Assembly (NCBI GenBank): GCA_047633175.1
Contig: JBLIEQ010000013.1
Span: forward strand, 49,512-113,511
Source of the DNA: Motiliproteus sp047633175
GTDB lineage: Bacteria > Pseudomonadota > Gammaproteobacteria > Pseudomonadales > Balneatricaceae
Reading direction: 5' to 3'
Length of the DNA stretch: 64,000 nt
Program-made: the position numbers and the translations under genes
The notes under the pieces: model-generated
Told to the model about the DNA's origin: nothing
Seen by the model: only the letters and a program-made list of their open reading frames with translations
Databases searched by the model: none
Shown: piece after piece, positions 52,806-61,704 of the stretch
Layout of the letters: the number at the start of each line of letters is the position of its first letter
Numbering within the stretch: the first letter of the stretch is position 1

Positions 52806-54170
52806 TCAAGCGCGCTCAAAACCGCGGGCGACTTCCCAATCGGTAACGCGCTGATCAAATTGCTGCTGCTCCCAGCGTGCGGCATGTACATAATGATCGA
52901 CCACAGCGTCGCCGAAGGCTTCACGCAACATGGTTGATTTATTCATTTTTTCAGCGGCTTCGCGCAGCGACGTCGGTACGTGCCGTGCATGTTCACTGCC
53001 GTAGGCGTCACCGACAAACTCCGGCTCCAACGCTAATTTCTGCTCAACACCGGCCATCCCTGCCGCCAACTGGCATGCCAATGCTAGGTAAGGGTTGATA
53101 TCGGCCCCACCAATACGGCACTCGATACGGATCGCTTTGGTGCCGACTCCACACAGACGGAAACCTGCAGTGCGGTTATCCAGACTCCAGACCGCCTTTG
53201 TCGGGGCAAAGGTGCCTTCCTGAAAACGCTTATAAGAGTTGATATAGGGTGCCAGCAGGCAGGTCACATCATCCGCGTGTGCCAGCAAACCGGCTAGGTA
53301 GTGGCACATCAGCGCTGACATGCCGTGAGGCTGACTTTCATCCAGGAACAGCGACCGACCCTCGAAGTCCCATAAAGACTGATGCACATGGGATGAGCTG
53401 CCGGCAGCATCATTGTGCCACTTAGCCATAAAGGTCACGGATTTGCCCTGTGCCCAGGCGATCTCTTTGCAGGCATTCTTAACGATGGCGTGCTGATCAG
53501 CGGTGGTCAGGGCTTTATCGTACTTAACATTGACCTCTTCCTGCCCGGCGGAGGCTTCGCCTTTGGAGCACTCCACCGCAATACCGGCACCGTAGATACC
53601 GTTACGTATCGCCCGCATAACACCTTCTTCCTTGGTGGTCTGGAAGATGTTGTAATCCTCGTTATAACGGCTGACGGTCTGCATATCACGGTAGCCAGAC
53701 TGGCACGCCTCGGCGTAGCTCTGGTCAAACATGAAAAATTCTAACTCCGTCGCCATCATCGGCTGGATACCCAGCGCGGCTAAACGCTCAATCTGCTTAC
53801 GCAGAATAGCCCGTGGCGAATGCGGTATCGGGTTATGCTGATGATCGAGTACATCACACAACACTAGCGCCGTACCTTCCAGCCAGGGCACCCGACGCAG
53901 CGTGCTCATGTCCGGCTTCATCACATAATCACCGTAACCGGCCTCCCAGCTGGTCGACTTGTAGCCCTCTACCGTTTCCATCTCCAGATCGGTCGCGAGC
54001 AGGTAATTACAGGCATGCGTTTCTTCTGCGGCGTGGTTAATAAAGTAATCCGCATGGAAACGTTTTCCCATCAACCGCCCCTGCATATCGACCATACAGG
54101 CCAGGACGGTATCGATGTTTCCTGTCGCAAATTCTTGTTTTAATTCTTCCAGCGTCAGCATAGCTTTCAT
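52806..54170 (-). CDS. Glutamine-synthetase-like gamma-glutamyl ligase
   Basis: This 454-residue protein belongs to the glutamine synthetase fold (TELEFFMFD, EVNVKYDKAL, FMAKWHNDAAGSSSHVHQS, NRTAGFRLCG). It lacks the typical adenylylation tyrosine context of GlnA, and it sits in a catabolic operon, not near ntrBC. Relatives include PuuA (putrescine), IpuC (isopropylamine) and GlnA4 (ethanolamine), which attach amines to the gamma-carboxyl of glutamate using ATP. With alcohol and aldehyde dehydrogenases and an amidohydrolase in the same operon, an amino alcohol is the most natural substrate. Confidence 0.88.
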   Translation of the reverse strand: MKAMLTLEELKQEFATGNIDTVLACMVDMQGRLMGKRFHADYFINHAAEETHACNYLLATDLEMETVEGYKSTSWEAGYGDYVMKPDMSTLRRVPWLEGTALVLCDVLDHQHNPIPHSPRAILRKQIERLAALGIQPMMATELEFFMFDQSYAEACQSGYRDMQTVSRYNEDYNIFQTTKEEGVMRAIRNGIYGAGIAVECSKGEASAGQEEVNVKYDKALTTADQHAIVKNACKEIAWAQGKSVTFMAKWHNDAAGSSSHVHQSLWDFEGRSLFLDESQPHGMSALMCHYLAGLLAHADDVTCLLAPYINSYKRFQEGTFAPTKAVWSLDNRTAGFRLCGVGTKAIRIECRIGGADINPYLALACQLAAGMAGVEQKLALEPEFVGDAYGSEHARHVPTSLREAAEKMNKSTMLREAFGDAVVDHYVHAARWEQQQFDQRVTDWEVARGFERA

Positions 54171-54241
54171 CGGACTTCCTCTTACATCATTAAATTCTTA
54201 TTGAGTTTGGCTGCGGCTTCAGCTCTCTAAGTGACCTTAGA

Positions 54242-55006
54242 TTAGGTCAGCAAAGCAAGACTATTGAGAGTCGCAGCGACTGTCTGTGCCCAGGCTTGCT
54301 GTCCGGCAGCGTCGACGATTAAATCGTTGCGTACCTCCAGCATCACATTGGCTACCTGCTGGTCATCGCCATGCCGGGTGACCAGATGCAATACCGGATC
54401 CGAAGGCCCATAAGGCTCATTCATACGGATATCATCGCTGCCTTGCTGGCGGACGTGCTCATAAAAAGCCTTCGCAAAAGCATTGCCTTCATGGCAGATC
54501 ACACCCAATTGCACGCTACGTTTTTGTCCCTTAAATAGCGGCGTAAAACTATGGATCGTCACCAGGGTCGTGTGTCTGCCGAGCGCCTTACGAGTCGCTA
54601 TCTGCTGCTCAATTTCTGCATGAAAGGGCCTGTAAATATGCGTTACCCGGTAGTCCCATTGCTCGAGTGTCAGTTCTTTATTACCCGGTATTTCGGTCAC
54701 TTCACTCAGCAAGGGCACGGCGCTCGCTGCACTCGGCGGTCGGTTACAGTCATACAGCAAACGCGAATAGCGCTGTAAGACTAAACTGGCATCCAGCATC
54801 TCGCTTAACGCCCGTGCCATATTTGCCGCACCTATATCCCAGCCTATATGGCTGAGTCGCTCCGCTTCACTTAATCCAAGATTGGCAAAGTTTTCGGGGA
54901 TGTAATGGCTGGCGTGCTCACACACCAGCAATACATCGGATGTGCCCTGAGGGTTAATCAACTCTGCCGACGACTGTTCTAAACCTTGCATCATCACAGT
55001 AGCCAT
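54242..55006 (-). CDS. N-formylglutamate amidohydrolase family hydrolase
   Basis: This 254-residue protein of the HutG-like N-formylglutamate amidohydrolase family has the motifs LLVCEHASHYIPENF, HIGWDIGAANMA and LLYDCNRPPS with candidate metal-binding Glu/His. True histidine-utilisation genes are absent. In this operon it is well placed to hydrolyse the gamma-glutamyl amide at the end of the proposed pathway, releasing glutamate. That role is an inference from context. It lies between dctM and the ligase gene. Confidence 0.85.
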   Translation of the reverse strand: MATVMMQGLEQSSAELINPQGTSDVLLVCEHASHYIPENFANLGLSEAERLSHIGWDIGAANMARALSEMLDASLVLQRYSRLLYDCNRPPSAASAVPLLSEVTEIPGNKELTLEQWDYRVTHIYRPFHAEIEQQIATRKALGRHTTLVTIHSFTPLFKGQKRSVQLGVICHEGNAFAKAFYEHVRQQGSDDIRMNEPYGPSDPVLHLVTRHGDDQQVANVMLEVRNDLIVDAAGQQAWAQTVAATLNSLALLT

Positions 55007-55034
55007 ACTCCTACGATTATTGTCAATGCCCTTA

Positions 55035-56360
55035 TCACGTACCGAAAACCAGTTCAGGTAACCACAAGGATATTTGTGGGAAAGCCATAAACAGCATCAG
55101 CGCAAATACCATGATGGCAACAAAAGGCGTAATGGATTTATAGATATCGATTAACGAGATCTCCTTAGGAGCCATCGCTCGCATCAAAAATAAATTGTAG
55201 CCAAAGGGTGGGGTCATGTAGGCGATCTGGCAGGTAACGGTATAAAGTACCCCGTACCAAATAGGGTTGAATTCCAGTGCAATAATAAGCGGAATATAAA
55301 GCGGCGCGACGATGACGAGCATCGCAGTGTCATCCAGAAACATCCCCATAATAATGTAGGATATCTGCATCATCACCAGTATCTGCCAGGGACTCAGGCC
55401 CCACTGATCCACGAACAATGCCTCTATCGCCTTAACCGCACCCAGACCATCAAATACTGCACCAAAACACAGTGCCGCCATGATGATCCACATAAACATG
55501 CAGCTAACCCCCAGGGTTTTACGCAGGGTGACATGAATCAAACGAAAGTTAAGGCGCCCTTTCACCAGAGCCGCCAACATAGCCACCGATGCACCCACCG
55601 CAGAACACTCAACCAGGCTGGTATAGCCCATCAGGAACAGACCTATGACCGAGAAGATAACGAACAGGGGCAAGACACCGGCACCCAGTAACCAGTACTT
55701 TTCTTTACGCGTGATCAGATCGCGCTCGGCCTTAGGCAACGGCGGTCCAAGTTCTGGCTGCAGGTGGCAACGAATGACGATATAGGCGATAAACATCGTC
55801 GCCAGAATCAACCCCGGAAAGACACCAGCCAACCACAGCTGGCTCACAGGCTGCCTGGCAATCATGCCATAGAGCACCAAGACGATACTCGGCGGCACCA
55901 GAATACCCAGAGAGCTACCCGCCTGAATAACGCCGGTCACCATACGCTTGTCATAACCCCGCTTAAGCATTTCTGGCAATGCTATACTGGTGCCTATCGC
56001 CATACCCGCGACGCTTAGGCCGTTCATGGCTGAAATAGCGACCATCAATACGATCGTGCCTATGCCTAAGCCGCCTTTAAGAGAACCCATCCACACATGC
56101 AACATGCGATAGAGATCTCCGGCAACTCCAGATTCAGAAAGCATATATCCCATAAAGACGAACAGCGGTAGCGTTAATAACGGATACCAGTTCATCAGTT
56201 TCATCGTGGCGTTAAACGCCATTTCTGAACCACCGTCACCCCACAATGCCAGCGAAGCAACCACCGCGACAAAACCAACGGCACCAAACACCCGCTGCCC
56301 CGTTAACAGCATGAGCATCAATGATGAAAACATCAGTAAAGCGATCATTTCATAACTCAT
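55035..56360 (-). CDS. dctM: TRAP transporter large membrane subunit
   Basis: This is the 441-residue DctM-type subunit with about 12 membrane helices, the part of the tripartite ATP-independent periplasmic transporter that drives sodium-coupled uptake. MLSESGVAGDLYRMLHVWMG and PPSIVLVLYG are typical of the family. The start overlaps the dctQ stop (ATGA). Confidence 0.94.
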   Translation of the reverse strand: MSYEMIALLMFSSLMLMLLTGQRVFGAVGFVAVVASLALWGDGGSEMAFNATMKLMNWYPLLTLPLFVFMGYMLSESGVAGDLYRMLHVWMGSLKGGLGIGTIVLMVAISAMNGLSVAGMAIGTSIALPEMLKRGYDKRMVTGVIQAGSSLGILVPPSIVLVLYGMIARQPVSQLWLAGVFPGLILATMFIAYIVIRCHLQPELGPPLPKAERDLITRKEKYWLLGAGVLPLFVIFSVIGLFLMGYTSLVECSAVGASVAMLAALVKGRLNFRLIHVTLRKTLGVSCMFMWIIMAALCFGAVFDGLGAVKAIEALFVDQWGLSPWQILVMMQISYIIMGMFLDDTAMLVIVAPLYIPLIIALEFNPIWYGVLYTVTCQIAYMTPPFGYNLFLMRAMAPKEISLIDIYKSITPFVAIMVFALMLFMAFPQISLWLPELVFGT

Positions 56361-56896
56361 ACGGAGGTTTCCTCTGGGTGCTGCTCTACATCAAAAGGCT
56401 TACCGATGGCATCCGCTACGTTCTGCGCGAAGGTTGCCAGCACCTGTAGTAACATTAAGAAGATACCTGTCGTCATGATTATTTTGATCGGCGCTAAGGG
56501 CGGCGCCCAGGAAGAGTAATTTTTCTGGCCATACTCGATGGCGTAAAGCGTGCTCGATAACGCACCAAACAGCAGCATGCCTAAATAGGTCAGCAGACAA
56601 AGGACCGTAAAGGCATCCGTAATCGCTTGTTTTTTGGCAGACCAGCTACCGTAAAAAACATCCATGCGTACATGGGCATCCATCTGCATGGAGTAGCCGC
56701 CGCCCAATAAATAATAAGCAGCCATAGTAAACTGCGCCATTTCGATCACCCACATCTGCGATGACCCCACGCCCTTGGAGATAGAGGAGAACAACAAAAT
56801 ACCCATTAACACCAGCACCAGGTACATGGCAAATATGCCGACTGTACGATTAATCTTATAGATAAACCGTACGTAGGCTTGAATCGCGTTATACAC
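56357..56896 (-). CDS. dctQ: TRAP transporter small membrane subunit
   Basis: This 179-residue DctQ-type protein has four predicted membrane helices (FAMYLVLVLMGILLF, TMAAYYLLGGGYSMQ, AFTVLCLLTYLGMLLFGA, IIMTTGIFLMLLQVLATF). DAHVRMDVFYG is the usual conserved loop. It lies between dctP and dctM in the standard order. Confidence 0.92.
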   Translation of the reverse strand: MYNAIQAYVRFIYKINRTVGIFAMYLVLVLMGILLFSSISKGVGSSQMWVIEMAQFTMAAYYLLGGGYSMQMDAHVRMDVFYGSWSAKKQAITDAFTVLCLLTYLGMLLFGALSSTLYAIEYGQKNYSSWAPPLAPIKIIMTTGIFLMLLQVLATFAQNVADAIGKPFDVEQHPEETSV

Positions 56897-56977
56897 AATT
56901 ACGTACCCGCAATAGAATGAAGAAGCCCTCTGCTACCGGACGGCAGCAGAGGGTCTAAAATGAACAACACGGAGGAT

Positions 56978-58030
56978 TTAGCTATAGCGGTAGGGACGAC
57001 CCGCTTTATTCATAACATCGTTATATTTCTTGAAAATATCGACAACCTTCTTAGTACGAGGGCTGGTTTCAGCAATTTCATCCCAGAACTTATGGGCTTC
57101 CGCTTCGACCTCCGCCCACTCGGCATCCGGGATCGTGGTCAACTCCATCTTAGTACCCTCGGTACGCAGCTTGGCTTCTCCACCCCAATACCAGTGCTGA
57201 CGGTAATAATGTGAACTGTCCATGCACAGTCGCCACAGCTGCTGCAAATGCTCAGGCAATTCGTTCCAGGCATCATTATTAGCGAAGAAAGAGCCACACC
57301 AGGCACCCGAAATATTGTTCGTCAGGAAGTAGTTGGTGGCATCGGCCCAACCTACAGTGTAATCCTCGGTAATCCCTGACCAGGCGATACCATCCAGTTC
57401 ACCGGTTTGCAGTGCAACTTCGATATCTTCCCAGGGCAAGGTAACCGGAATCACACCAAAGCGGTTCAGGAACCGACCCGCAGTTGGGAACGTGTAAATG
57501 CGCTTGCCTTTCAGGTCAGCGAGGCTATGAATAGGTTCTTTAGTAGCGAAGTGACAGGGATCCCATGCACCCGCACTCAGCCATTTAACACCGACTTCAT
57601 CGTAAGCTTCTTCCCAGATCTCTTTCAGGCCGTATTCTTCAAACAGGACGGGGACATCAAGGCTGTAACGGGTTGCGAACGGGAAGTAACCACCAAATAC
57701 AGAAATATCAACCGGAGCGCCCATGGAATCATCGTCACTCTGTACGGCGTCGATAGTGCCATTTTGCAGAGCACGAAACAGTTCAGGCGTAGGGACTAAC
57801 TGATCGGCGTAATAAAGTTCGATCACCATCTCACCATTAGCCGCAAGATTGAAAGCATCTACCGCAGGTTTGATAACATGAGCACCCAACGCCGCACCGG
57901 CGTAGGTTTGTAAACGCCATTTAATCGGATCTTTCTTCGCATGAGCCTGGGGGGCTACTACACCCAGTGTCGCTGCGGCGGCTCCACCTACCATGGCTTT
58001 CTTCATAAAATCGCGTTTAGTCTTATTCAT
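56978..58030 (-). CDS. dctP: TRAP transporter solute-binding protein
   Basis: This is the periplasmic DctP-type receptor. The frame begins at 58081, but MNKTKRDFMKKAMVGG at 58030, with a GAGGA motif upstream, gives a proper export signal and is preferred (350 residues). The signal (TKRDFMKKAMVGGAAAATLG...AHA) resembles a twin-arginine signal with KR in place of RR. The body (KWRLQTYAGAALGAHVIKPAV, LKGKRIYTFPTAGRFLNRFG) matches the family of TRAP receptors that often bind keto acids or amine-like solutes. The ligand is not known. It is first in the operon and is likely the most highly expressed gene. Confidence 0.93.
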   Translation of the reverse strand: MNKTKRDFMKKAMVGGAAAATLGVVAPQAHAKKDPIKWRLQTYAGAALGAHVIKPAVDAFNLAANGEMVIELYYADQLVPTPELFRALQNGTIDAVQSDDDSMGAPVDISVFGGYFPFATRYSLDVPVLFEEYGLKEIWEEAYDEVGVKWLSAGAWDPCHFATKEPIHSLADLKGKRIYTFPTAGRFLNRFGVIPVTLPWEDIEVALQTGELDGIAWSGITEDYTVGWADATNYFLTNNISGAWCGSFFANNDAWNELPEHLQQLWRLCMDSSHYYRQHWYWGGEAKLRTEGTKMELTTIPDAEWAEVEAEAHKFWDEIAETSPRTKKVVDIFKKYNDVMNKAGRPYRYS

Positions 58031-58144
58031 TTTCAGTCCTCTGCTATCTAGGCAGTTATTTTTTTGTATTGCGAACTTCACGATGTTTTAAGATCTGTTA
58101 TTGGTCGTTTCGAGCGCCTTCAGCATGCACTACTGAAACAGTAG

Positions 58145-58167
58145 ATGTAAACATTTATACATTACAT
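58145..58167. promoter_or_regulatory. Inverted repeat in the dctP/rpiR control region
   Basis: ATGTAA and TTACAT are exact reverse complements separated by 11 bp, inside a very AT-rich stretch between divergent dctP and the RpiR gene. A second TTACATGT follows at 58171. This is a plausible operator for the RpiR regulator and the shared promoter region. Confidence 0.4.
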
Positions 58168-58249
58168 TTTTTACATGTCAATTTTTTTATATGAACTTTT
58201 ATATGAGGTACACTACATCCTAATTACGCCCTAAATTAGAGCATCCGCT

Positions 58250-59143
58250 ATGAACGACGCACCCGCTACCCAAGACAACAGCCAGACCATTGCTGAACTG
58301 CTTCGCTCACAGCTGAATCAATTCAGCCCGGCAGAAATGAAAATTGTTAATCATCTGCAGGCTAACTATCCAATGTCTGGCATGAAGTCGATTACGGAAC
58401 TCTCGGGAAACTGTGGCGTATCTACACCTACAGTGATGCGCACGTTGAAAAAAATTGGCTACTCAAGCTTCACGACCTTTCAGAAAGCGCTTAAGAATGA
58501 ACTGCAGCAAACGCTGTCTGATCCTATCACCAGGCATGATCAATGGGCCGCAGATGCCCCACAAAGCCATGTACTCAATAAACTGGCAGACACCATCACG
58601 ACTAACTTGCGGCATAGCCTGAACCAGATCAGCCATGAGCAGTTTGATGCCATCATTGAACTACTCGCCACGCAGGAGCAGGCGTTACATATCGTGGGTG
58701 GCCGGATCACCAGTGCGTTTGCCCGCTATATGAACACTCATCTGGAAGTGGTACGTGAAAATGTTTATCTGTTTCCGGAAGCCGTGGCACTGTGGCCGCA
58801 TCATTTGCTGAAGATCAAACCGAACGACGTTGTTATCGTTTTTGATGTACGCCGCTATGAGCAAGACCTGATCACCATCAGCAAGCTCGCCCATGCACGG
58901 GGCGCTAAGATCATCCTTTTTACCGATCAGTGGCTATCTCCCATCGCTGGCGATGCCCTGCATATATTACCTATTCGAATAGAAGGTAAATCCGGCTGGG
59001 ATTCCGGCGTGGTTACGTTGTTTTTTGCAGAAGCGATCATCGTCGCACTCGAAGAAAAACTCTGGGTACAGACATCCGCGCGCATGCGCGAACTCGAAGA
59101 AATGTTTGACCAGACAGAGCGCTTTAAAAAGCGCATAGAATAG
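58250..59143 (+). CDS. RpiR-family regulator (HTH-SIS)
   Basis: This 297-residue transcriptional regulator has an N-terminal HTH_6 domain (about 20-95, including SITELSGNCGVSTPTVMRTLKKIGYSSF) and a SIS domain (about 130-270, LHIVGGRITSAFARYMNTHL, DVVIVFDVRRYEQDL). SIS domains usually bind phosphosugars, but RpiR members also control amine and amino-acid use in marine bacteria. It is divergent from dctP and is the obvious local regulator of the transporter operon. Confidence 0.92.
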   Translation: MNDAPATQDNSQTIAELLRSQLNQFSPAEMKIVNHLQANYPMSGMKSITELSGNCGVSTPTVMRTLKKIGYSSFTTFQKALKNELQQTLSDPITRHDQWAADAPQSHVLNKLADTITTNLRHSLNQISHEQFDAIIELLATQEQALHIVGGRITSAFARYMNTHLEVVRENVYLFPEAVALWPHHLLKIKPNDVVIVFDVRRYEQDLITISKLAHARGAKIILFTDQWLSPIAGDALHILPIRIEGKSGWDSGVVTLFFAEAIIVALEEKLWVQTSARMRELEEMFDQTERFKKRIE

Positions 59144-59177
59144 TCTTAGGAATGGCTTGTCGCACATTCTCGTCATC

Positions 59178-59203
59178 GTCGGACTGAAGTCCAACCCACA
59201 GGG
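59178..59203. repeat. REP-like palindrome (GTCGGACT type) copy 2
   Basis: GTCGGACT-GA-AGTCCAAC followed by CCACAGGG matches the copy at 49551-49575. The two elements bracket the TRAP operon and RpiR gene. Confidence 0.65.
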
Positions 59204-59310
59204 ACGTGGGCGTACCGTCCATGCTGGAGCTGTTATCGAGCAGCTCAGTCTTCTGGCCAAGCACCTGGCCAGATGGCAAGATAACAACCTTTGAGAAGCA
59301 GAGAATAGCC

Positions 59311-59751
59311 ATGAGCGATGTTATCCATATCCCCTGCCCCAGCTGTGATGGCATCAACCGCATCCCAGCCGCCAGGCTGGGCGACAGCCCTAAATGTGGC
59401 AAGTGTCACCTGCCGCTGTTTCAGGCAAAACCTGTCGAGTTAAACAGTGCTCATGGCATGAAGACTATTCAGAAAAGTGACATCCCAGTGTTAGTCGATT
59501 TTTGGGCGCCCTGGTGCGGTCCCTGTAAGATGATGGGACCTGCATTCCACGCGGCCGCCGCCGATCTGGAACCTCAGGTCCGACTGGCCAAGGTAAATAC
59601 CGAGTCGGAGCCGGGTCTGGGTAGCCAGTTTGGTATCAGAAGCATCCCCACACTGATCCTGTTCCAGCATGGCAAAGAGCGGGCACGCCAAGCCGGCGCG
59701 ATGAGCACAGCAGAGATCCTGAGCTGGACCCGCAAACATCTGAAAACCTGA
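59311..59751 (+). CDS. trxC: Thioredoxin 2 (TrxC)
   Basis: This 146-residue thioredoxin has an N-terminal zinc finger (CPSC...CGKC) and the active site WCGPC in DFWAPWCGPCKMMGP, the diagnostic layout of TrxC. The frame is open from 59206, but MSDVIHIPCPSCDG at 59311 is the family start. It could serve as a reductant for the Prx5-type peroxiredoxin upstream in the window, though no operon link exists. Confidence 0.95.
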   Translation: MSDVIHIPCPSCDGINRIPAARLGDSPKCGKCHLPLFQAKPVELNSAHGMKTIQKSDIPVLVDFWAPWCGPCKMMGPAFHAAAADLEPQVRLAKVNTESEPGLGSQFGIRSIPTLILFQHGKERARQAGAMSTAEILSWTRKHLKT

Positions 59752-59791
59752 GCCTTACCCGTTTAAACCGCAGCTCCCGGCCGGACCGTAG

Positions 59792-59810
59792 GCTGGGATG
59801 CAATCCCAGC
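59792..59810. repeat. REP-like palindrome after trxC
   Basis: GCTGGGAT-GCA-ATCCCAGC is a perfect 8-bp palindrome with a 3-nt loop. No T tract follows, so a transcription terminator is less likely than a dispersed repeat. It matches the form at 49513. Confidence 0.65.
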
Positions 59811-59820
59811 AATGGCGCTA

Positions 59821-60198
59821 TTACGTGTCCTTGTGGATTTTATTGTTATTTATTTTATGCCACAGCATACATATCAATAATCCAACAATGCCACTAACAT
59901 AGGTCGCGTATAAAGGTATTAATGTAGGCTTATCTTCAGGATAAGGTGAAGTATTGGATAAAACCAAAGCGGCAATAGCTCCAACAATTAGCCAAATAGC
60001 TGATGCTGTTTGTTTATAGCAAGGTGCTGTGGCATAACCAGCTATCACCACACAAAAAGCAGCAGTAGAACCTATAACTGGTTTTTTCCAAACGCCAACC
60101 AAATCAGCCAGTAGACCCGCAGCTATTGCTGAAACTACAAATATAATAATAACGATTACGAATGAAATAACAAAACCTTTAACGTGATTCATACTCAT
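59821..60198 (-). CDS. Small AT-rich membrane protein of unknown function
   Basis: This 125-residue protein has four hydrophobic segments (GFVISFVIVIIIFVVSAIAAG, STAAFCVVIAGYATA, ASAIWLIVGAIAALVLS, LIPLYATYVSGIVGLLICML). No family was recognised. Codon use is AT-rich compared with genes before 59 kb, suggesting acquisition. The ATG at 60192 is an alternative start. It opens the accessory right end of the window. Confidence 0.6.
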   Translation of the reverse strand: MSMNHVKGFVISFVIVIIIFVVSAIAAGLLADLVGVWKKPVIGSTAAFCVVIAGYATAPCYKQTASAIWLIVGAIAALVLSNTSPYPEDKPTLIPLYATYVSGIVGLLICMLWHKINNNKIHKDT

Positions 60199-60840
60199 AC
60201 CTATTGAAAAACATAACAGTTAATACTGAGCCGGCTCATAAGTCTGGTAGGATTGGCACTGTATCTCGGTGCCGCTAATCCCTAAGAGTCTGATAATGCA
60301 TAAATACCGTAGTTTTTTCCAGTGTAATACGAGCCTCTTTTTTATGGAGGCTAAATATACTGTATAGAAACACCTGTTTGATGCATGCCACAGGCCGTAC
60401 CCTGGGGTCGGCTTAGGGCCGTACTTTGCCCTCTAGTATCGAATGCGTCAGGGGCGCTTGCCGAAACTGAGTTGTCTCTCAAGGCCAGAATGGGCTGCGA
60501 CGTCCCTATAGCCGACACCAAGGCTTTTGAGGTAACGCCGCAGCACGGGCCGAAGGACGTGGGTGCTAAACTCCTCTCTCGCAGAGACACCTGTGGCTGG
60601 ACCTGTTAAAAACTGGAGATTAAACCTGAAAATTTTTAGTGCCGACACCGTGAAAAAAAATGCGCCACTAGAGTTGACCCTGAGCGCATAGATTATGACG
60701 TACAAAAGCAGATTGCCAACCACGGCCCGATAATAGTCACGATGTATGGGTCACTCGCTTTTAGTGTGTCTCCGTAAAATCTGGTAATATCCCCAAAATA
60801 TTTTTAATTAACTATCTAAAAACACTATCGAGTAGTATCA
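60199..60840. other. 640-bp gap without a supported gene
   Basis: Three short overlapping ORFs occur on both strands (60351-60590, 60385-60609, 60448-60723), but none has a credible start or recognisable domain. The GC-rich middle (60400-60605) differs from the AT-rich flanks and may be a relic of an older element. A stem ATGCGC...GCGCAT next to eight A residues (60654-60695) could be a leftward terminator. Confidence 0.45.
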
Positions 60841-61536
60841 ATGTGGTTAAATGGCCAGAAAACGATCAATACTGCGACATACGCATATCGAGAGTCTTTA
60901 TTGAGTTCTCTTCCTAATCATGTCGTGATTGACAACTTATTTGATGAAGCCAAACTTTCTCAGGTACTGACGTTTTTATATAAATCGAATTATTGGGAAA
61001 CTCAAAAACATGCTTATTCTGCCTTATATGTCGATAGCGACCGGTGGCAGAAAACAAGTGACGATCAACGCTTTGTACATCGACAGGTATGGCGAAGGGA
61101 AATGGTTAGCTCTAATATCAGCAGTTCCAATATTGCTCAAGATTTTTTATCATTTTTGCGCGGAGATGAATTTATGTTCGTATTATCACGTATTTTTAAC
61201 GTGTCGCTAACTGATGAAAATGTGGCCAAGCCTGAAATTAACACTAATTATTTTCGTTTAGGTGCTAATGACTTTGTTAAGCAACATGCTGATGACTCAC
61301 CCGGAAGAGAAGTTTGCATGCTATTGTATTTAAATAAAGGCTGGAACAACAATGCAGGAGGCGAGCTAGTCTTTATAGGCAAGGATAATAACCCTATAAG
61401 TATTACGCCTTTATTTAATCGCTGTGTTTTGTTTGATCCTTCTTCAAAAGGCTCTGAACACTGGGTGAAAACGTTAAACTCTAAACATACAGATGAGTAT
61501 CGTTATAACGTGACCAGCTGGTATTGGTCTGAATAA
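60841..61536 (+). CDS. 2OG-Fe(II) oxygenase, prolyl-4-hydroxylase-like
   Basis: This 231-residue non-heme iron dioxygenase has the expected facial triad His149 and Asp151 (VKQHADDSPG) and His207 (SEHWVK), and Arg221 for 2-oxoglutarate (EYRYNVTSWYW). The fold is like prolyl 4-hydroxylases and PKHD-type enzymes, so it could hydroxylate a protein or small-molecule substrate. The gene is markedly AT-rich, stands alone and has no operon partner, suggesting recent acquisition. The substrate is unknown. Confidence 0.8.
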   Translation: MWLNGQKTINTATYAYRESLLSSLPNHVVIDNLFDEAKLSQVLTFLYKSNYWETQKHAYSALYVDSDRWQKTSDDQRFVHRQVWRREMVSSNISSSNIAQDFLSFLRGDEFMFVLSRIFNVSLTDENVAKPEINTNYFRLGANDFVKQHADDSPGREVCMLLYLNKGWNNNAGGELVFIGKDNNPISITPLFNRCVLFDPSSKGSEHWVKTLNSKHTDEYRYNVTSWYWSE

Positions 61537-61704
61537 GGCTTCAGGATGCATTAACGTCCACTTTGGCCTAGGTTCTGCCGTTACCGAACGTTCAGTACAG
61601 GGAAGCCGGCGTAAGGCCTGACACCCAGTTTTCCAACTGGACGATGGGCTGTTTAGGAAATGCGTGCGTGGAAAATAGCGGTGGAAAATGTATCCCGATA
61701 CCCC

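Noticed and set aside
60351..60723. Overlapping short ORFs as genes
   Set aside because: No recognisable domain, conflicting strands and composition unlike coding sequence.
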